Below the pieces are notes generated by a model. That model did not search any database, was not told where the DNA came from, and saw nothing but the letters and a program-made list of their open reading frames with translations. The position numbers and the translations under genes were made by a program. From Galbula dea (Eukaryota > Chordata > Aves > Piciformes > Galbulidae), in the NCBI GenBank assembly GCA_013399015.1, contig VWZX01001674.1:372240-436239 (forward strand): a DNA stretch of 64,000 bases, given 5' to 3'. Of the stretch, positions 11,161-23,644 are shown in pieces (position 1 is the stretch's first letter; every line of letters begins with the position of its first letter).

Positions 11161-14100
11161 ATATTCTTCTTTTAATCTTTAAATGAATCTGGGGTTTATC
11201 GAAGTTTTCTCTTTGTCCAGGCATCAGGAGCATTATTCTTTTTCTTGTTGAATGAAAACAGGCTGAACATCATCCATTTGTGCAGAAATCCATACTAAAG
11301 AGTATAGTTACTGATGCCACACAGCAAACCAGCTCCCCAGTTTGCATGTCGAACCCAAGGCTTTGCCACATAGCCCAGCTGCTCCCAAGGTCACATATGG
11401 CAAAAGCAGAGATAATAACACTTAAGTTTTTGATGCATGCAGGTTATCATCTCTAATATGAGCAATACCTGCTTTCTAAGGCAGCTGCTTCATGAATAAT
11501 CAATGAAGGAGCTGTGAATAAGCAGATGGATTCCAGCTGATGAGTTCCCTCTGGTCAGGCATAACACAGTTAGCAGTTATGTATAACAAGTATCATATAA
11601 TACAAGAATTCCACACTTCAGGCATATCACTAAAAGAACTGGATAACACTAAGGGCAGCTCTGCATGGGTTAGCATATAAAAAAGAAAGGAGACTCAGAA
11701 ATGTCAAACCCAGATGTTTAAGTGTGTGTTTATTTATGTGCACTTGAAAGAAATATTGCACCATGTGTAGAAGAGGGTAGAAATTCCCCCTCCAGTAAAG
11801 GAACCTGAGAACATGTTGTATTAAGTGCTAAAAGTGTATAAGGAAACTGGCAAATACTAGCTCTCTGCAAGGACTGCAGGAATTAAAGTGGCTGATATGA
11901 ACTTTTTTGACATATTTTTCAAATGAAAAGACCAAGTGAAAAAACTAGTGGTGACTCATTTCATTCATTGTATCTTCCTCAGTGAATATACATGTGCTGT
12001 GCCATTTAATTAAATAAATAGAAATCTGTCACATATTTTGGAGGGCCATGTGAAGAAATTTGCCTTACAGCTAAAGCACTCAGATAGGACTCAAAAGTTT
12101 GTCTTCCTTTTTCAGAGTCTTCGTCTGTGACCTTTGACAAGTCACTTAATGTGGGATCATGTTTTAGACATCAAAAGCTAGGCTGACTCGTAGTTCCAAC
12201 TCTTTCTGTTAGATATTAGACATTGATAGTAACTTGCAGAGTGTGATTCAACCTATGAATTTTAAGGCATTTAGATTCCTATTTTAGGTAATGTCTTTTT
12301 CAGGTCCCACTTTTGCTCCAGATGCTCTCTACATATTCAGACAGCAGTGGCATTGCATGTTTATTTGAAGGCCTGTGAAAAGGGAATAATAGCAAGAACA
12401 TAATGATAAAAATAACAAAAATATTTGTTGTTACATGTATCTAGATTGTTAACTTTCCGTATATGAAGGTCATCTTTTAAGTTACATAGTATAACAGGGT
12501 CCAGTCTTTACTGAAACAGCTAATTGTTGTCTTATAAATAATGATTTCATTGCCTTCATCCCATGGTACCTAGGATGGCCCTAGCAATTTTAATAAACTA
12601 TTTTTTTTTCATAAAAGTGTTATGATCAACAACTACGTAAGTACAGAGGCACTTTGACTCAAGAATCCACTTTGATTCTTGGAACTTGATTCTAAGTTCA
12701 TTAGAATTGATTTAGTCTTCACATCTTCTGCAGAAGTAGATGGACAATGTATCAGACCAAATCAAACTGGCTGCTGAAGAACAGTCATATCTTCAGAAGA
12801 AGACAGAAATGGCTTAAGGACATCTATTATTAATTACTTTAGGAATAAAAAGTTAAGATAAATTACTCAAATTGAAAAAAAAAGAAGAAATTCTACGTAG
12901 AAAATAATTTTATAAAGTGAACTTTGACTAAGATACTATGTTAAAACCATGTTTCAAAGGGAAACACCACATCATTTTTAATGATTAGAACTGATTAAGA
13001 GGTGAAGTTTAGAAATTATGGGTATATGGAGTACCCTTGAAAGAATGGCAATACTGGATGCAGAGAGCTGATGAAGAGCTAGTTTTTCTTGTTAAAGGCA
13101 ATTTCGTTTTTGGAAAGTGCTGTAAGAGAAAATTATGTACTACATCCACTAGTGAATAATATTTTCTGTGGCATGATTTTATTCATCATAGCTCTCTCAA
13201 TACAGTGGTGGCCTGATCTGATTTTATAAAATACAAAATACCTCCCAAGATACAAGGTGTTCTGTAGTCATCATGCACTTCACAAGTAGCATGGTATACT
13301 TTTCATCTTGTAATGTCCAGGTATTATGACACTATTATATCACAATGATGACAGTGCTGTATTAGAAATATGATCTCTTTATAAGTCTTGGGTGGGGTGA
13401 GGAGAGAAATTTTTGTAAAATGGGTCAGGCATATGGAGAATAAGAATAATATTGAAAATCCAGAGTGAATCCACAGTTAATTTTATTATTTCTCTCTAAC
13501 TTTGTTTATGGTTTTCATTTTCAACTTCTGCATTATCATTGAAAAGGTACAATACTAAATGACCCAGCCTAGTTACCCACTGTCTGTAGTTTTTATACAT
13601 AAAGCAGATAAATAAAGTGTTATCCTTGCAGAGGGCTCAAAAATTTTAACTGTAATAAGTGCTACATGGCTTAAATGTGCCTTTAGCTGCATAGCTCACT
13701 AAGTCTTGTTTTCTAGCACTACTGCTTGCTTAAGTGCTGCAGCCGCCTCATACCACAATCACAAGGACAAGGAAGAGTGTCGGTTCTTCTTGACTGGAGG
13801 CCAAAGATGAAAGCTGATTTCCTTCATTTGTGTTTAGAGAGTTAGGCAAACACAGATTTTAGGAAAACTCTGTAGATTGAAAGCAGTAAGGTACTGTACA
13901 TCATCTTCATTACTGAAAAACATAGAGGGAAATGTAAATCCATTTGTTGTTGCCCAGATGAATAGGAAATCATCTGAAGAAGTTATTGTGAGCATAAGAG
14001 ACCATAATCACCCTAAAACAAACAAAGGACTTCAGTAAGGAAATTACAGTTGAATGTAACAAAAGGGAAGAATAAACCAGCAGATATGAGCCACGAAAGT

Positions 14101-15429
14101 AAGTGTTCATAAATGGATCCTTTGAACAAGTTAATAATTAATCCGTCTTTGATTTTAAACACAGAGTTCTTTTATTTATTGGAGGAAATGCTACCTGCGA
14201 GACAATGTGATAATAAGAATAATACAAATGTTTCCGACAGATGGTTTAAATGTTATCTGACATGTCCCTGCCTGCTAGAAATCAATACAAAGTGCTGCAG
14301 TCATTCTTTTCATTTTCAAGTTATTGCCTTGCTGTCCCTCCTCCCTTCTCATCCCATTTTCTCATACATTTTGAATAGTTTATAAATGCAAGAACAATGC
14401 TGAGGTCTCCGCGGAAAATGTAATTGTTAATAAATGGCCTCACTCTTTCTATCAATGAGGCACGTACCCAGTTATAGAAATACATGTGTATTTCTACACA
14501 TACATAGAGCTTGGGCTTCAATAGACATCTTTGCAATTTTAACTGTAAGCTTTTTAACATTTTTGTCAAAATTACTATCTCTGCCCACAAAGCTAATTTA
14601 TTATTACTAAATAGCTTTGACAAATGAAGCAAAGACTCTTTTGGGTTAGCTTCAGAGACGTTCCCTAAAATCTGCAGAATTTAACCTCCTTCAATTAGAG
14701 GTCACATGTTTAGCTGGAAAGTAGCTATAAGCCAGCTACAATCCTGAGTGACAATAATCACAGGCTTGTTTTTGTTTTTGTTTTACTCACCTTATATGCA
14801 GAATAAACCATTGTTCTCTGTATTGTATTATAAGATTTTTTTCATTGACTGAATTACTTCTCTATATAAAAGGGTAAATTAAACTGTTAGTTTGTCAGCC
14901 TTTTTTTTTAGCCTTTCCTTTCTAATACTTGGAGTTGTGATAGCTTATGACTCATTGCATTAAGGCTTTACATCCCATTTACATGAGTTACACATAAGAA
15001 ATTCAGTCCTTAAAATGTGAAATTGCTCCTTCCAGTATGACAGTCACAACTCTGTCATAGTAAGACACACTCTACTGGACCCTTGTAAGACATAGTGAGA
15101 ATCTAAATTTTTCATCATGTTAAGCATGCAGACCACATGGCTGGTGACTTTCATTTTTAAACACGAGTTTAAAATGCATCTTGATTTAAAATTTATTATC
15201 AGTTGTTGTACATACTAAATGTTCTAAATGGTGAAATTTCCTCTTGATGCACATGGATGAATCTGAAAATCACCAATCACAGAAAAGACATTCTTCTTGA
15301 GCTATCACTTGATAAAGCTACTTTTGCCACTGAAGGCTTGCCATAATGAAGCCTAACATCTGGATTTAGAATCATATTCACCCCTAAATATAACTGATAT
15401 TATATAGAATGATATATAAGACAGTATAA
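11161..15429. other. Unique DNA, no gene seen
   Basis: No coding gene or known repeat recognised. It includes a 22-bp inverted repeat at 14475-14496 inside a stretch (about 14100-14660) whose base composition is more balanced than its surroundings. That could mark a conserved non-coding element but cannot be shown from one sequence. Confidence 0.5.
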
Positions 15430-15670
15430 GACAGCTGTTTCCCACCATTGAGCCCATGGCTCAGGAGCCTTGATAAGGGTACACCACCATCACTGCCCAC
15501 AGCCAGGCCATCTGGGTTTGTGCCTCTGCTGTGACAGGTGTTAGCACACCCCCAGGTGTTGGGGAAGCCAACACCACCTGTGAAAAACCACACAGTGCCA
15601 TTCTCTCCTCAGCCCAACACTGCTGCAAAAGAGGAGAACTGTCTCTGCTGCTTCCCACCTACAACAGATG
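15430..15670. other. GC-richer island with nested hairpins
   Basis: This block of about 240 bases is visibly richer in G and C than its flanks. It contains a perfect 8-bp stem (GGTGTTGG at 15555-15562 with CCAACACC at 15568-15575), an outer ACAGGTG/CACCTGT pair (15534-15540 with 15575-15581) and GAGCC/GGCTC arms at 15450-15462. No open frame with a family signature was seen. It may be an old, unrecognised repeat or a regulatory element. Confidence 0.4.
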
Positions 15671-17050
15671 AGGCAAATTTAGCCCCAAATGCTGATGGAG
15701 AGGGGTGAGAATTAGCCTTTTACACGCACAGGTTTCAAAATGTGAATATTTGGTTAAGCTGTGGAAAGCTACCTTCTACAGGATTTATAGAGCAGTGGCA
15801 AAGTAAACAGACTATCCATTACAGGCTAGACATTCCTGCGTCTGCAGCAGATGTGTTAATCTCACAGCTTTCAAGGAGTAATGCATGCCCATTAAAGCAT
15901 GCCTGCACCAGTTCTGCTGACCACCTGTCACTTCTTTTTTGCAGCTATTAATGGGAGTGACATTACAGTTTATGAGAAATCAAATTACAAGACAGTCAGG
16001 AAATTAATGCTTCAGCACTTCATTACAGGAGCAGAGGGTAACAACCTATGCATTCTTTTAATTAGTTACTCACCAGGATCTATTTCATCTTTCAAATCAG
16101 TGTGTAATGTTGGTGATAACTCTACTCACAGATATCCACAGCATAGAAATGTCCTGTAGTCCCTGGAAGAGAAAAAGAAAATGCTGAACACAACTAGAAA
16201 TGTGCATTGGCTGACTTTACAAAGTAGAAATCCTCAAAAAGTTCATACAGCAGATACTGTGTTGGATTTACTAGCTGTCTAACAGACCAGCACATTCACT
16301 GCCTGAGTAGAAGAGGTCATTAAAACATTATAAATGTCTCCACTGGAAGTTAGGGAGGGACAGATCGGTCTAACAGCACTCAATCATAGATGAGAAAGAT
16401 CACCTTTGGTGTGCTAAGACATTTGGTACCTGTTGGAAGATGAGGCTTCCTGGCATCAAAGGCAGAAGGGCAGAGTGCAGACTGTAGCCTTAAATTAGAT
16501 GCCACTAGTTGGTTAGCCTGAGTGAGGAGGGTAGGTTTGGAGAAGGCTTTGGGGTGCTTTGGTGAATTTAAAATTGTATCTGAGCACAGATGAGGCCTGA
16601 AGGTAGTGGGAACACTGGTGACTTGAACATTATGTATGCAGTTTTGTCACGTTGCCTGCATTATAACAGAACAAAAATTAAGTAGAGAATCTCAGAAGCA
16701 GTATAAACAACATGCAGAGCTGGGCTGAATTCCTTTTCCCAACAAGAAAATATATCGGTGGCTAAGAATGACCTTTTCATAAAGAACTGGACATTTATTT
16801 TTGGATGAAACTTAAGACAGGTCATTGAGCTACTTCATTTCAAAAAAGAAGAGTGTGTCACATCCTGCTCTGTTTAAATATGTGAGGAGACAGATATGAA
16901 TCGGACATAGCATTATACTACTATTTAGGGAAGGTTATAGAATATACAACGAAGTGAGATTACGTTAAGTTTCTGCAACTTCACTTTGCGGCTAATGACT
17001 TTCTTCATTACAACCATCAGGCTCCTTCTACTGATATCACATCATTTAGT
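15671..17050. other. Unique DNA; candidate small exon at 15945-16037
   Basis: A pyrimidine-rich acceptor (CACTTCTTTTTTGCAG ending at 15944) is followed by a 93-base segment with one open frame of 30 codons and then AGG/GTAACA (GT at 16038-16039). The other two plus-strand frames contain stops. I do not recognise the peptide (it includes NGSDITVYEKSNYK). No neighbouring exon was found, so this stays a candidate and is not annotated as a gene. Confidence 0.35.
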
Positions 17051-17566
17051 CGTAGGATCATAGGATTGTCAGAGTGGGAAGGGACCTCAAAGATCATCTA
17101 GTTCCAACCCCCCTGCCTGGCAGGGACACCATCCACTAGATCAGGTTGCCCAGGGCCCCATCAAGCCTTGTGTTAAAGGCCTCCACAACCTCTCTGGGCA
17201 ACCTGTTCCACTGTCTCACCACCCTTATAGTGAAGAACTTCTTCCTAAGACCCAACCTAAATCTACGTTCCTCTAGCTTACACCCATTTCCCCTGGTTCT
17301 ATCACTGTCTGACCTCCTAAAAAGTCCCTCGCCAGCTTTCTTGTAGGCCCCCTTCAGATACTGGAAGGCTACAATAAGGTCTCCTCAGAGCCTTCTCCTC
17401 TGTAGACTCAACAATCCCAACTCAGTCTGTCCTTGTAGGAGAGGTGCTCCAGTCCTCTGATCATTCTNTCTCCCTTCCAGCGTATCGACCATTCCACACA
17501 GCTTGGTGTCATTGGCAAACTTGCTGAGGGAGCACTCGATGCCACTGTCCATGTCGCTGATGGAGA
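17051..17566 (-). mobile_element. CR1 LINE, minus strand, with internal junction at an N
   Basis: Starting from its 3' end at 17051, the plus strand shows ATCATAGGATTGTCAGAG, AAGGGACCTCAAAGATCATC, then GATCAGGTTGCCCAGGGCCC, CCACAACCTCTCTGGGCAAC and the CR1 ORF2 end region read backwards, up to about 17460. A single undetermined base sits at 17468. After it the match jumps to a CR1 segment that normally lies several hundred bases further 5' (CAGCTTGGTGTCATTGGCAA, TGCTGAGGGAGCACTCGATG). The copy is therefore either internally deleted or mis-assembled at the N. The 5' limit is approximate; 17567-17640 may or may not belong to it. Confidence 0.9.
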
Positions 17567-20257
17567 TGTGGTCAGCTTCTTCTAGTATAGGCATGACCAG
17601 AAGTTGTGCAAGTACCCTCTTGTGGCATTTCTCTTCCACCATAAAAGTTCATATGTTTTTAATAGATATTGTATTATTTCTAGCATATGTTTTTGAGTGA
17701 TCGTAAGCAGAATTTTACACTTAGAATTTGCTATTTATAAAACTAAAGATGTTTATACCAGCCCTATCTTCATCACCAGCACTATGTTAATAGTTTCTTC
17801 CCATCAAATCAGCTAAGAAAGTGCCATGATCAGGTGTGGAAAATGAGATGCCCCCTGTGTGCCACAAGTATTTGAAAAGAAAGCAATTTACTTAAAGCTA
17901 ACTCTGAAAATTTCTCTCCAGGAGATGACATGGGACACACACTGAAGAGAATATAAAACCCAAACCTCAACAAAATATCTAATACCTTGATTCTGGAAGC
18001 CTTCCAAGGGAATTCATGGAGGGATTTTTGTTATATTTGCTGCCGTCAGGTAAATATTTCATTTATTCTTACATAGAGTATCAGTTAGCAAACTGTCAAA
18101 AATATCTATCAGTTGAATCTTTCACATTTACAAGAAGGTGGACAAGGGCTTCACAGATTCTTTTCATGTTGCTTTAGGTTTTTATTTCACTTGAAAACAT
18201 TTTGAATCCTGATGCTCAAAATCCATCTTCATATTCCTATTGGGGTTGTTTTTTGCTTAATATATGTACTGCTGTAGTACTCTGTGGTGCCAGGCAGGTT
18301 TGAGGCCCCATTGTTAGAAGCAGCATACAAATAAAAGCTTTTCAGTAGCCAACATTTTCAGGGCAGGATACTGTAAGCAATTAAACCAGAATTTCTTCTA
18401 GCATGATAAGCTCAATACCTAAGGTTGAGTCTCACATTGTGTGTTTTTAACTTGAATAGCCCAGAACCACAGCAGTATGAGGAGAAATGAGGAATTCTTG
18501 TGCATTTGGCCATATGGTAATTTTTAGCCTTTACGTACAGTCATGAGTTATGCTAAAACTAGGCTTGCCATGTTTTCTGTTTATGGTACGAGATGATCCT
18601 TTCCACTGGTAGGAGTAGATCTTAGGAGACTCTGTGAGGTTCCAGCTGAGAAATGTGGTCCCCTCAACAGACATAATATTTATTCCTCTGCCACAGTGTT
18701 TTTAAAATAATAAACCAGAAGAGCAGGCATGGTTTGGAGGAAAAAAAGTATTATCTATCTTCTACAGACAGGGACATGAAAAATAAAAGCTTAATTGCCT
18801 GATTTAACTCTATTTAAAGTAAATGCAAAGAATTCTGCTGTTTCTTCAAAACCTTTTGCCCAAAGTCTTATTGAAAGTAGATCCAGAGAAAGACTTTGGA
18901 TTTCTTGCTTTCTTCACAAGCTACTTTGTCTCATGTCTATTTTTCATTCCTAATAGTCAGGAGTCTGTACTGAATTCCCACTTAGATGTGAGTTTCAGTG
19001 AATAGGATAAAAAGGACCAGCATATGTTAACAAGTTGTGGCATCACATGTAAAGTTGATTTTTTTAACTTAGGATGGAGCAATTTATTATTTCTCTAGAT
19101 GCTTTATGAGTGTCATGTATGCAGAGAGTTGCCATCAGATGTGTTTTAGGAAAATCTCAAAGGCACTTCTGAAACTGTTCTTTGGAGATATTATATGCAA
19201 CTGTGTTTGCAGTAAGTAGACAAAGGTTATGTTATTCTTCCATTCTTTGAAAGCATTTTGTATCATTTTCTGCTCCAAGTTCTTTAAGTATTTTTCCCAT
19301 TTAGAGAGCTTTGGGAATGTAGCCTCCTCCTTCCAGTGCTAATTCAGTTCACTCATTCATTGTAACAATAGCAGCAAACAAAGATGGAAAAGCCAAAATA
19401 AATTGTCACCTGGCATAGAAACTAAAATGTTCATAAGCTTAAAAAATCCCTCTGTTCTCCTCATCTCCCCCTGTTCTTTCATATTTTAAGAACTTAAATC
19501 TACTTTCTGAAAGAAATACAATTCTATCAATACTACAATCTCAACAGCATGTAGACCATTAACTGCATTGTGAAGTATATGCTAATGTTAAATTCAGATT
19601 CACAAAACCTTTTTCTTGAGCTAATAATTAGATTCAAATTATACCAGTAAAGCCCCTCTTTTTACCTATTAATACATGAACTTTATTTTTTCTGCTTGAA
19701 ATACATCTTTTCCAGGACATAGCCCTTATATACCTTTTGACAGTAAAATCAAAGACATGGAAAATTGCTGCAACTTTACTTATTGCTGCTTGAAAGACTG
19801 TTATAATTCATAAAACAGGCAGTTTTGCAATCCATTTATGGTGAGCTACATGGCTAATGGGTTATTGTTTCAGGGACCACAGATAGTTAAAATACTACTC
19901 CCTCATCTCTATTTTATGTGCCAAAGGAAACAGGAGAAGGAATTTATTCTGAAATAACCAAACTTCTTTTTCTTCTATTTCCATGTAAATTACTTGGTTT
20001 AATATTGGAATATAAGCATGCTGGGGGGAAATCTTACCACTCGTGAACTGTTACTCCTTTAAGAGTATATCATCTATAAGAAACTGTTTGAGGTTTTTTT
20101 GCTTCTGCTTATAAAACAATATGAGGCTAGTAGCTTTGAGATCACCCAACAGATGACAGGTACATACAAATCTTTCGTCACTCTGTATATTATTCTGTAA
20201 CATCTCTGAAAGAACTGATCTGGTATTTTAAAGTCCGAGTTTTCTTTCAGCAGTTCT
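17567..20257. other. Unique DNA, no gene seen
   Basis: AT-rich, with scattered short open frames that lack family or splice signals. No repeat family recognised. Confidence 0.5.
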
Positions 20258-20290
20258 GCCTGGCAGGGACACCTCCCACTAGATCCAAGG
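20258..20290 (-). repeat. Very short CR1-like remnant
   Basis: About 33 bases including TGCCTGGCAGGGACACCT and CCCACTAGATC match the part of CR1 just upstream of its 3' block, read on the minus strand (compare 17115-17145). There is no flanking CR1 match, so it is either a relic or a chance similarity. Confidence 0.4.
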
Positions 20291-22025
20291 CATACTCCAA
20301 TAGTGATTTTCTTGCAGTGACAAACTCTCCAAATGACTGAATACAGTTTAGCTCTATAGTCAGAATTTTGCTCGAGTCCTGAATAAATAACCAGAGTCTT
20401 TCCAATTGTCTATAGAGAATTGAACAGCAGCAAATATTTTCTAAACCTGATTAGTTTACATTAAAATAAAGAATGTTTTATTTTTCTAAATGTCAAACCA
20501 TAAAATTATATTGTTTTCCTCAAGATTTTGACTTGCACCAGAAGTCATGGAGATAGCTATAGCCTAAGGTGTATTTCCAGCTGAAAACATACTAGGGAAG
20601 GTTTAAGAGAAATTATATATAAGGGTATGTAAATGAAACAAAAAATCACAGAAATGTGAAATTTGACTAGGACAGCAGCAATGGTAAGTTCTGTGGCTAG
20701 GTGCTAGATCAAGGAGCAGAGAGAAGGTTCCTGGAGCCAGGGAAACCCCAGGGAGAGCAGAGAGACCTGCCAGAAGCCAAGCTAGTGATCCCTGGGGAGC
20801 AAAAGTCTATACCTGAACTGTTTAAAAATAGTAACAATCACAAGGGATGCAAAAAAGCAAACAATCCAAAGATCTGAAAACCAGCCCTTTATGCACTTGT
20901 GTATGTGTAGCAGTGTAATACTGTATCTGACCCAGTGAACCTGAGTGAACCTGAGTGAAACAGCATAGTGCAAGTTGAGACTGTAAAGCACTTTGCATAG
21001 AATAAAAAAAATATGAATCTTTTTGTTTCCAAAAGCTCCCCTTTCCAAGAGCTACAGTACAATTGCCACTCAGCTATGGACTATCATTCACTTACTCCAC
21101 TTAGTAAGTTACTTTATAAAGATGGCTTGAGGCAGTTTACATCAGAAATTTTCCTGTGGACTTAGGTTTGAGAGAAATCTTGGCTAGAAAATTAGAGCTA
21201 ATGGTGCAAGGCCAGCTTTCTATCAGTGATTATAGATATCCAGGACAAGCAATGTTAGACTGGCTTGATATTGATGTCTGAACAAAAGCAGGTCAAGGTC
21301 ATTAAACACATCCAGATAGACAGTGTCCGTTAGCTCATGATCTGTTATTCTGAGGGAACCTTCAAAGGGCTCACAAAGAAATAAAGAAGGAGAAAGATGA
21401 AGCATATATGCTAATATCAGATTTTGTAACAAAATAAAAATAGCTTCACTCCCATAAGAAGCTCAGCATATATAGATTTCTGCATTTATGTGAACATCTA
21501 CCTAAGTGACTGAGTTAGCCCAGGATCAGGGCCAGAATGAACTGCTGGTGAGGACAGGTGGTATAAATACAAAGATGCAGAAGGCAGAAAATGGGAGAAT
21601 CTGTTATGCTGATTTATCATACAGAAAATACTGGCAAATCTTCTACTGCAATTAATACAATCAGTGTGTCAGCAACAGCATCTTCACTTGTATCCAAACT
21701 TGTTATTTAAAAAGGAGAAAAAAAAATCTTTGAGTTATGTCTGGTGACAGTATTGGAGAATTTATGAGCATGAGTCAGATGTAGGAGTGGGGGAGAATGT
21801 TACTTATGTTGGGCAGAAAAGGATGCTTTTGAGGCTAGATGTATGCAAATTTCTTTGTGTTTCTTACTAATTTTTGTCAGATGCACAGTGCATTTCAAGA
21901 ACTGTTTTTTCATATGTTATTGCTGCCTGTTTTTTGCCATAGTAGGAAATGTTGGTTTGGTAAAGCCACAACACTCCATCAAAGGAAGGTGCCTATGCTG
22001 TGTGTCCAAAGAAAAGCAAAGAAGT
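20291..22025. other. Unique DNA with a 10-bp tandem
   Basis: No gene recognised. A short tandem of the unit AGTGAACCTG lies at 20934-20957 (two full copies and a partial third). A GC-richer patch at 20690-20790 has no known signature. Confidence 0.5.
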
Positions 22026-22458
22026 TGGTGAAGGGTCTAGAGCACAAGTGTTATGAGGGGCAGCTTAGGGAACTGGGATTGTTCAGCTTGGAGAAGAGGA
22101 GGCTCAGGGGAGACCTTCTCATTCTCTGTAACTACCTGAAAAAAAGTTGCAACCAGGTGGGGGTTGGTCTCTCCTCCTGGGTGACTACCAATAGAACAAG
22201 TGGAAATGGCCTCAAGATGCACCAAGGAAAGTTCAGGTTTAATATTAGGAAACATTTATTAACTGAAAGAGTGGTTAAGCATTGAAAGAGGCTGTTCAGG
22301 GAAGTAGTGGAGTCAGTATCCCTGGAGGCGTTCAAAAACCATGTAGACATGGCACTTTGTGGCATGTTTTAGTGAGCATGGGGGTATAAAGTCAATGGTT
22401 GGACTTAATGATCTTGGAGGTCTTTTCCAACCTCAATGATTCCATGGTTCTATGATAC
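22026..22458 (+). mobile_element. CR1 LINE 3' end, plus strand
   Basis: A 5'-truncated CR1 carrying the end of ORF2 (LRELGLFSLEKRRLRGDLL near 22060-22110, then SGNGLKMHQGKFRFNIRKHL, with an early stop near 22285) and a 3' part with TGGACTTAATGATCTTGGAG, TTTTCCAACCTCAATGATTC and the terminal GGTTCTATGAT. The sequence type differs from the copy at 4990: this one follows the CR1 version with ACTACCTGAA and CCAGGTGGGGGTTGG. It is therefore a separate subfamily. The early stop shows decay. No reverse transcriptase is present. Confidence 0.92.
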
Positions 22459-23040
22459 CTGCAAGGATTCCTTGCATGAGAAGACAAGAGAAGATACAAT
22501 TCAAACCTTTCTGTTGAGTTTATTTATAAAGAAACCCCTTTGTTTAAGATTAAGACACTTTTATTCAAATAATTAATTTATACAATATGCATGATTCAGA
22601 ACAGAAGCAATATTTGTTGTTAGAGAGTGTATAGCTAGAAGGTGGTGGTCTTTGCTGAAATTCCCAGTGAATTGCTGACCTTATTTATTTCAAAATGAAA
22701 TAAAAAATGACACAGAAATGTACAAGAACAAAACCACTGTAAAAGGAAAGGTTTCACACAAGTCACTGTCAAGTATTTTTTCTAGAAACACTAATCACTG
22801 CACTGGAGTCCCAAACTCTGGAAGAGGTTATGTATCTCAGTGGAGTGAAATTTCAAGATGTTTATGACTACTGGGAGGACATTGTGTAAAAATTGTCACA
22901 GTACAGAAATTATGTGAATTGTTAAAGACCATAGGCAGCTCAGTTGCAGTCAGGAACAGTCTAAAGTTAAATCAGCATCCTAGTGTTGTGACTTGCAGGC
23001 TTTTGGTCCAAGTATGAGATGTTGCTTTTTCTTAGATATA
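22459..23040. other. Unique DNA, no gene seen
   Basis: No feature recognised between the CR1 tail and the LTR that follows. Its downstream edge depends on where that LTR really begins. Confidence 0.45.
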
Positions 23041-23644
23041 CTGAAACAGAGCAAGGCTCGGAGAGTTAGAAGGCCATCTGTGATCTAAGAAACAAAGAAC
23101 CAGGATTCAAGGACCAGTGGGCAAATAACATCTGGACAGGGAATGCTGGCACGAAGAACACACAGTAAGGACACAGAGAGGTAGAGAGCATTAACAATGG
23201 TAACGTAAATCTTACATAGAGACAGGAAAGGAACAAGCAGAAATAAGGGGCAGGAGTCCAAAAACTATTGCAAAATATACATTATAGTCAGTAGAATCAA
23301 GAAAAGTTCACTGAGGAAGAAGAACAAAAACACGACCACCGAGGATGGAGTAACAGGATGTACCACCAAAAATCTCCCCAAAAAGAAGACTCCGCCCCTG
23401 ACTCCACCTGCTATGAATATTATAATTAGATGTTGCAATAATATGAATATACATGTAAAGATGTTGTAATCTCTTATACAAATTGTATAAGTATTCTGAT
23501 TTTTACTGACTGCTTCGGAACTCTGTCCAGCATGAGCTGGGGGTTCCCCAACGTTGCCTAAAATAAATACCTCGCTGCTTAAAGACTAAAACTTTGTCTC
23601 TGAGCAGTTCCATAGAGCCTTTTGGGGCATAATTCTCGGCATCA
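23041..23644 (+). mobile_element. Endogenous retrovirus LTR, plus strand (5' limit uncertain)
   Basis: The right half has LTR architecture: a TATA-like TATAAGTA at 23486-23493, a polyadenylation signal AATAAA at 23562-23567, then ACCTCGCTGCTTAAAGACT, TTTGTCTCTGAGCAG and CATAGAGCCTTTTGGGG. This resembles the R/U5 end of common avian ERV LTRs as I recall them. A plausible end is ...GGCATCA at 23644. An upstream TG at 23042 would give a 603-bp LTR flanked by ATAC on both sides (23038-23041 and 23645-23648), but a 4-base match can occur by chance. No internal retroviral genes flank it, so it is a solo or truncated LTR. Confidence is high for 23330-23644 and low for the left edge. Confidence 0.65.

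Noticed and set aside
21839..22285. 148-codon plus-strand frame treated as one gene
   Set aside because: Its second half is CR1 ORF2 end sequence and its first half is unique DNA joined by chance in frame.
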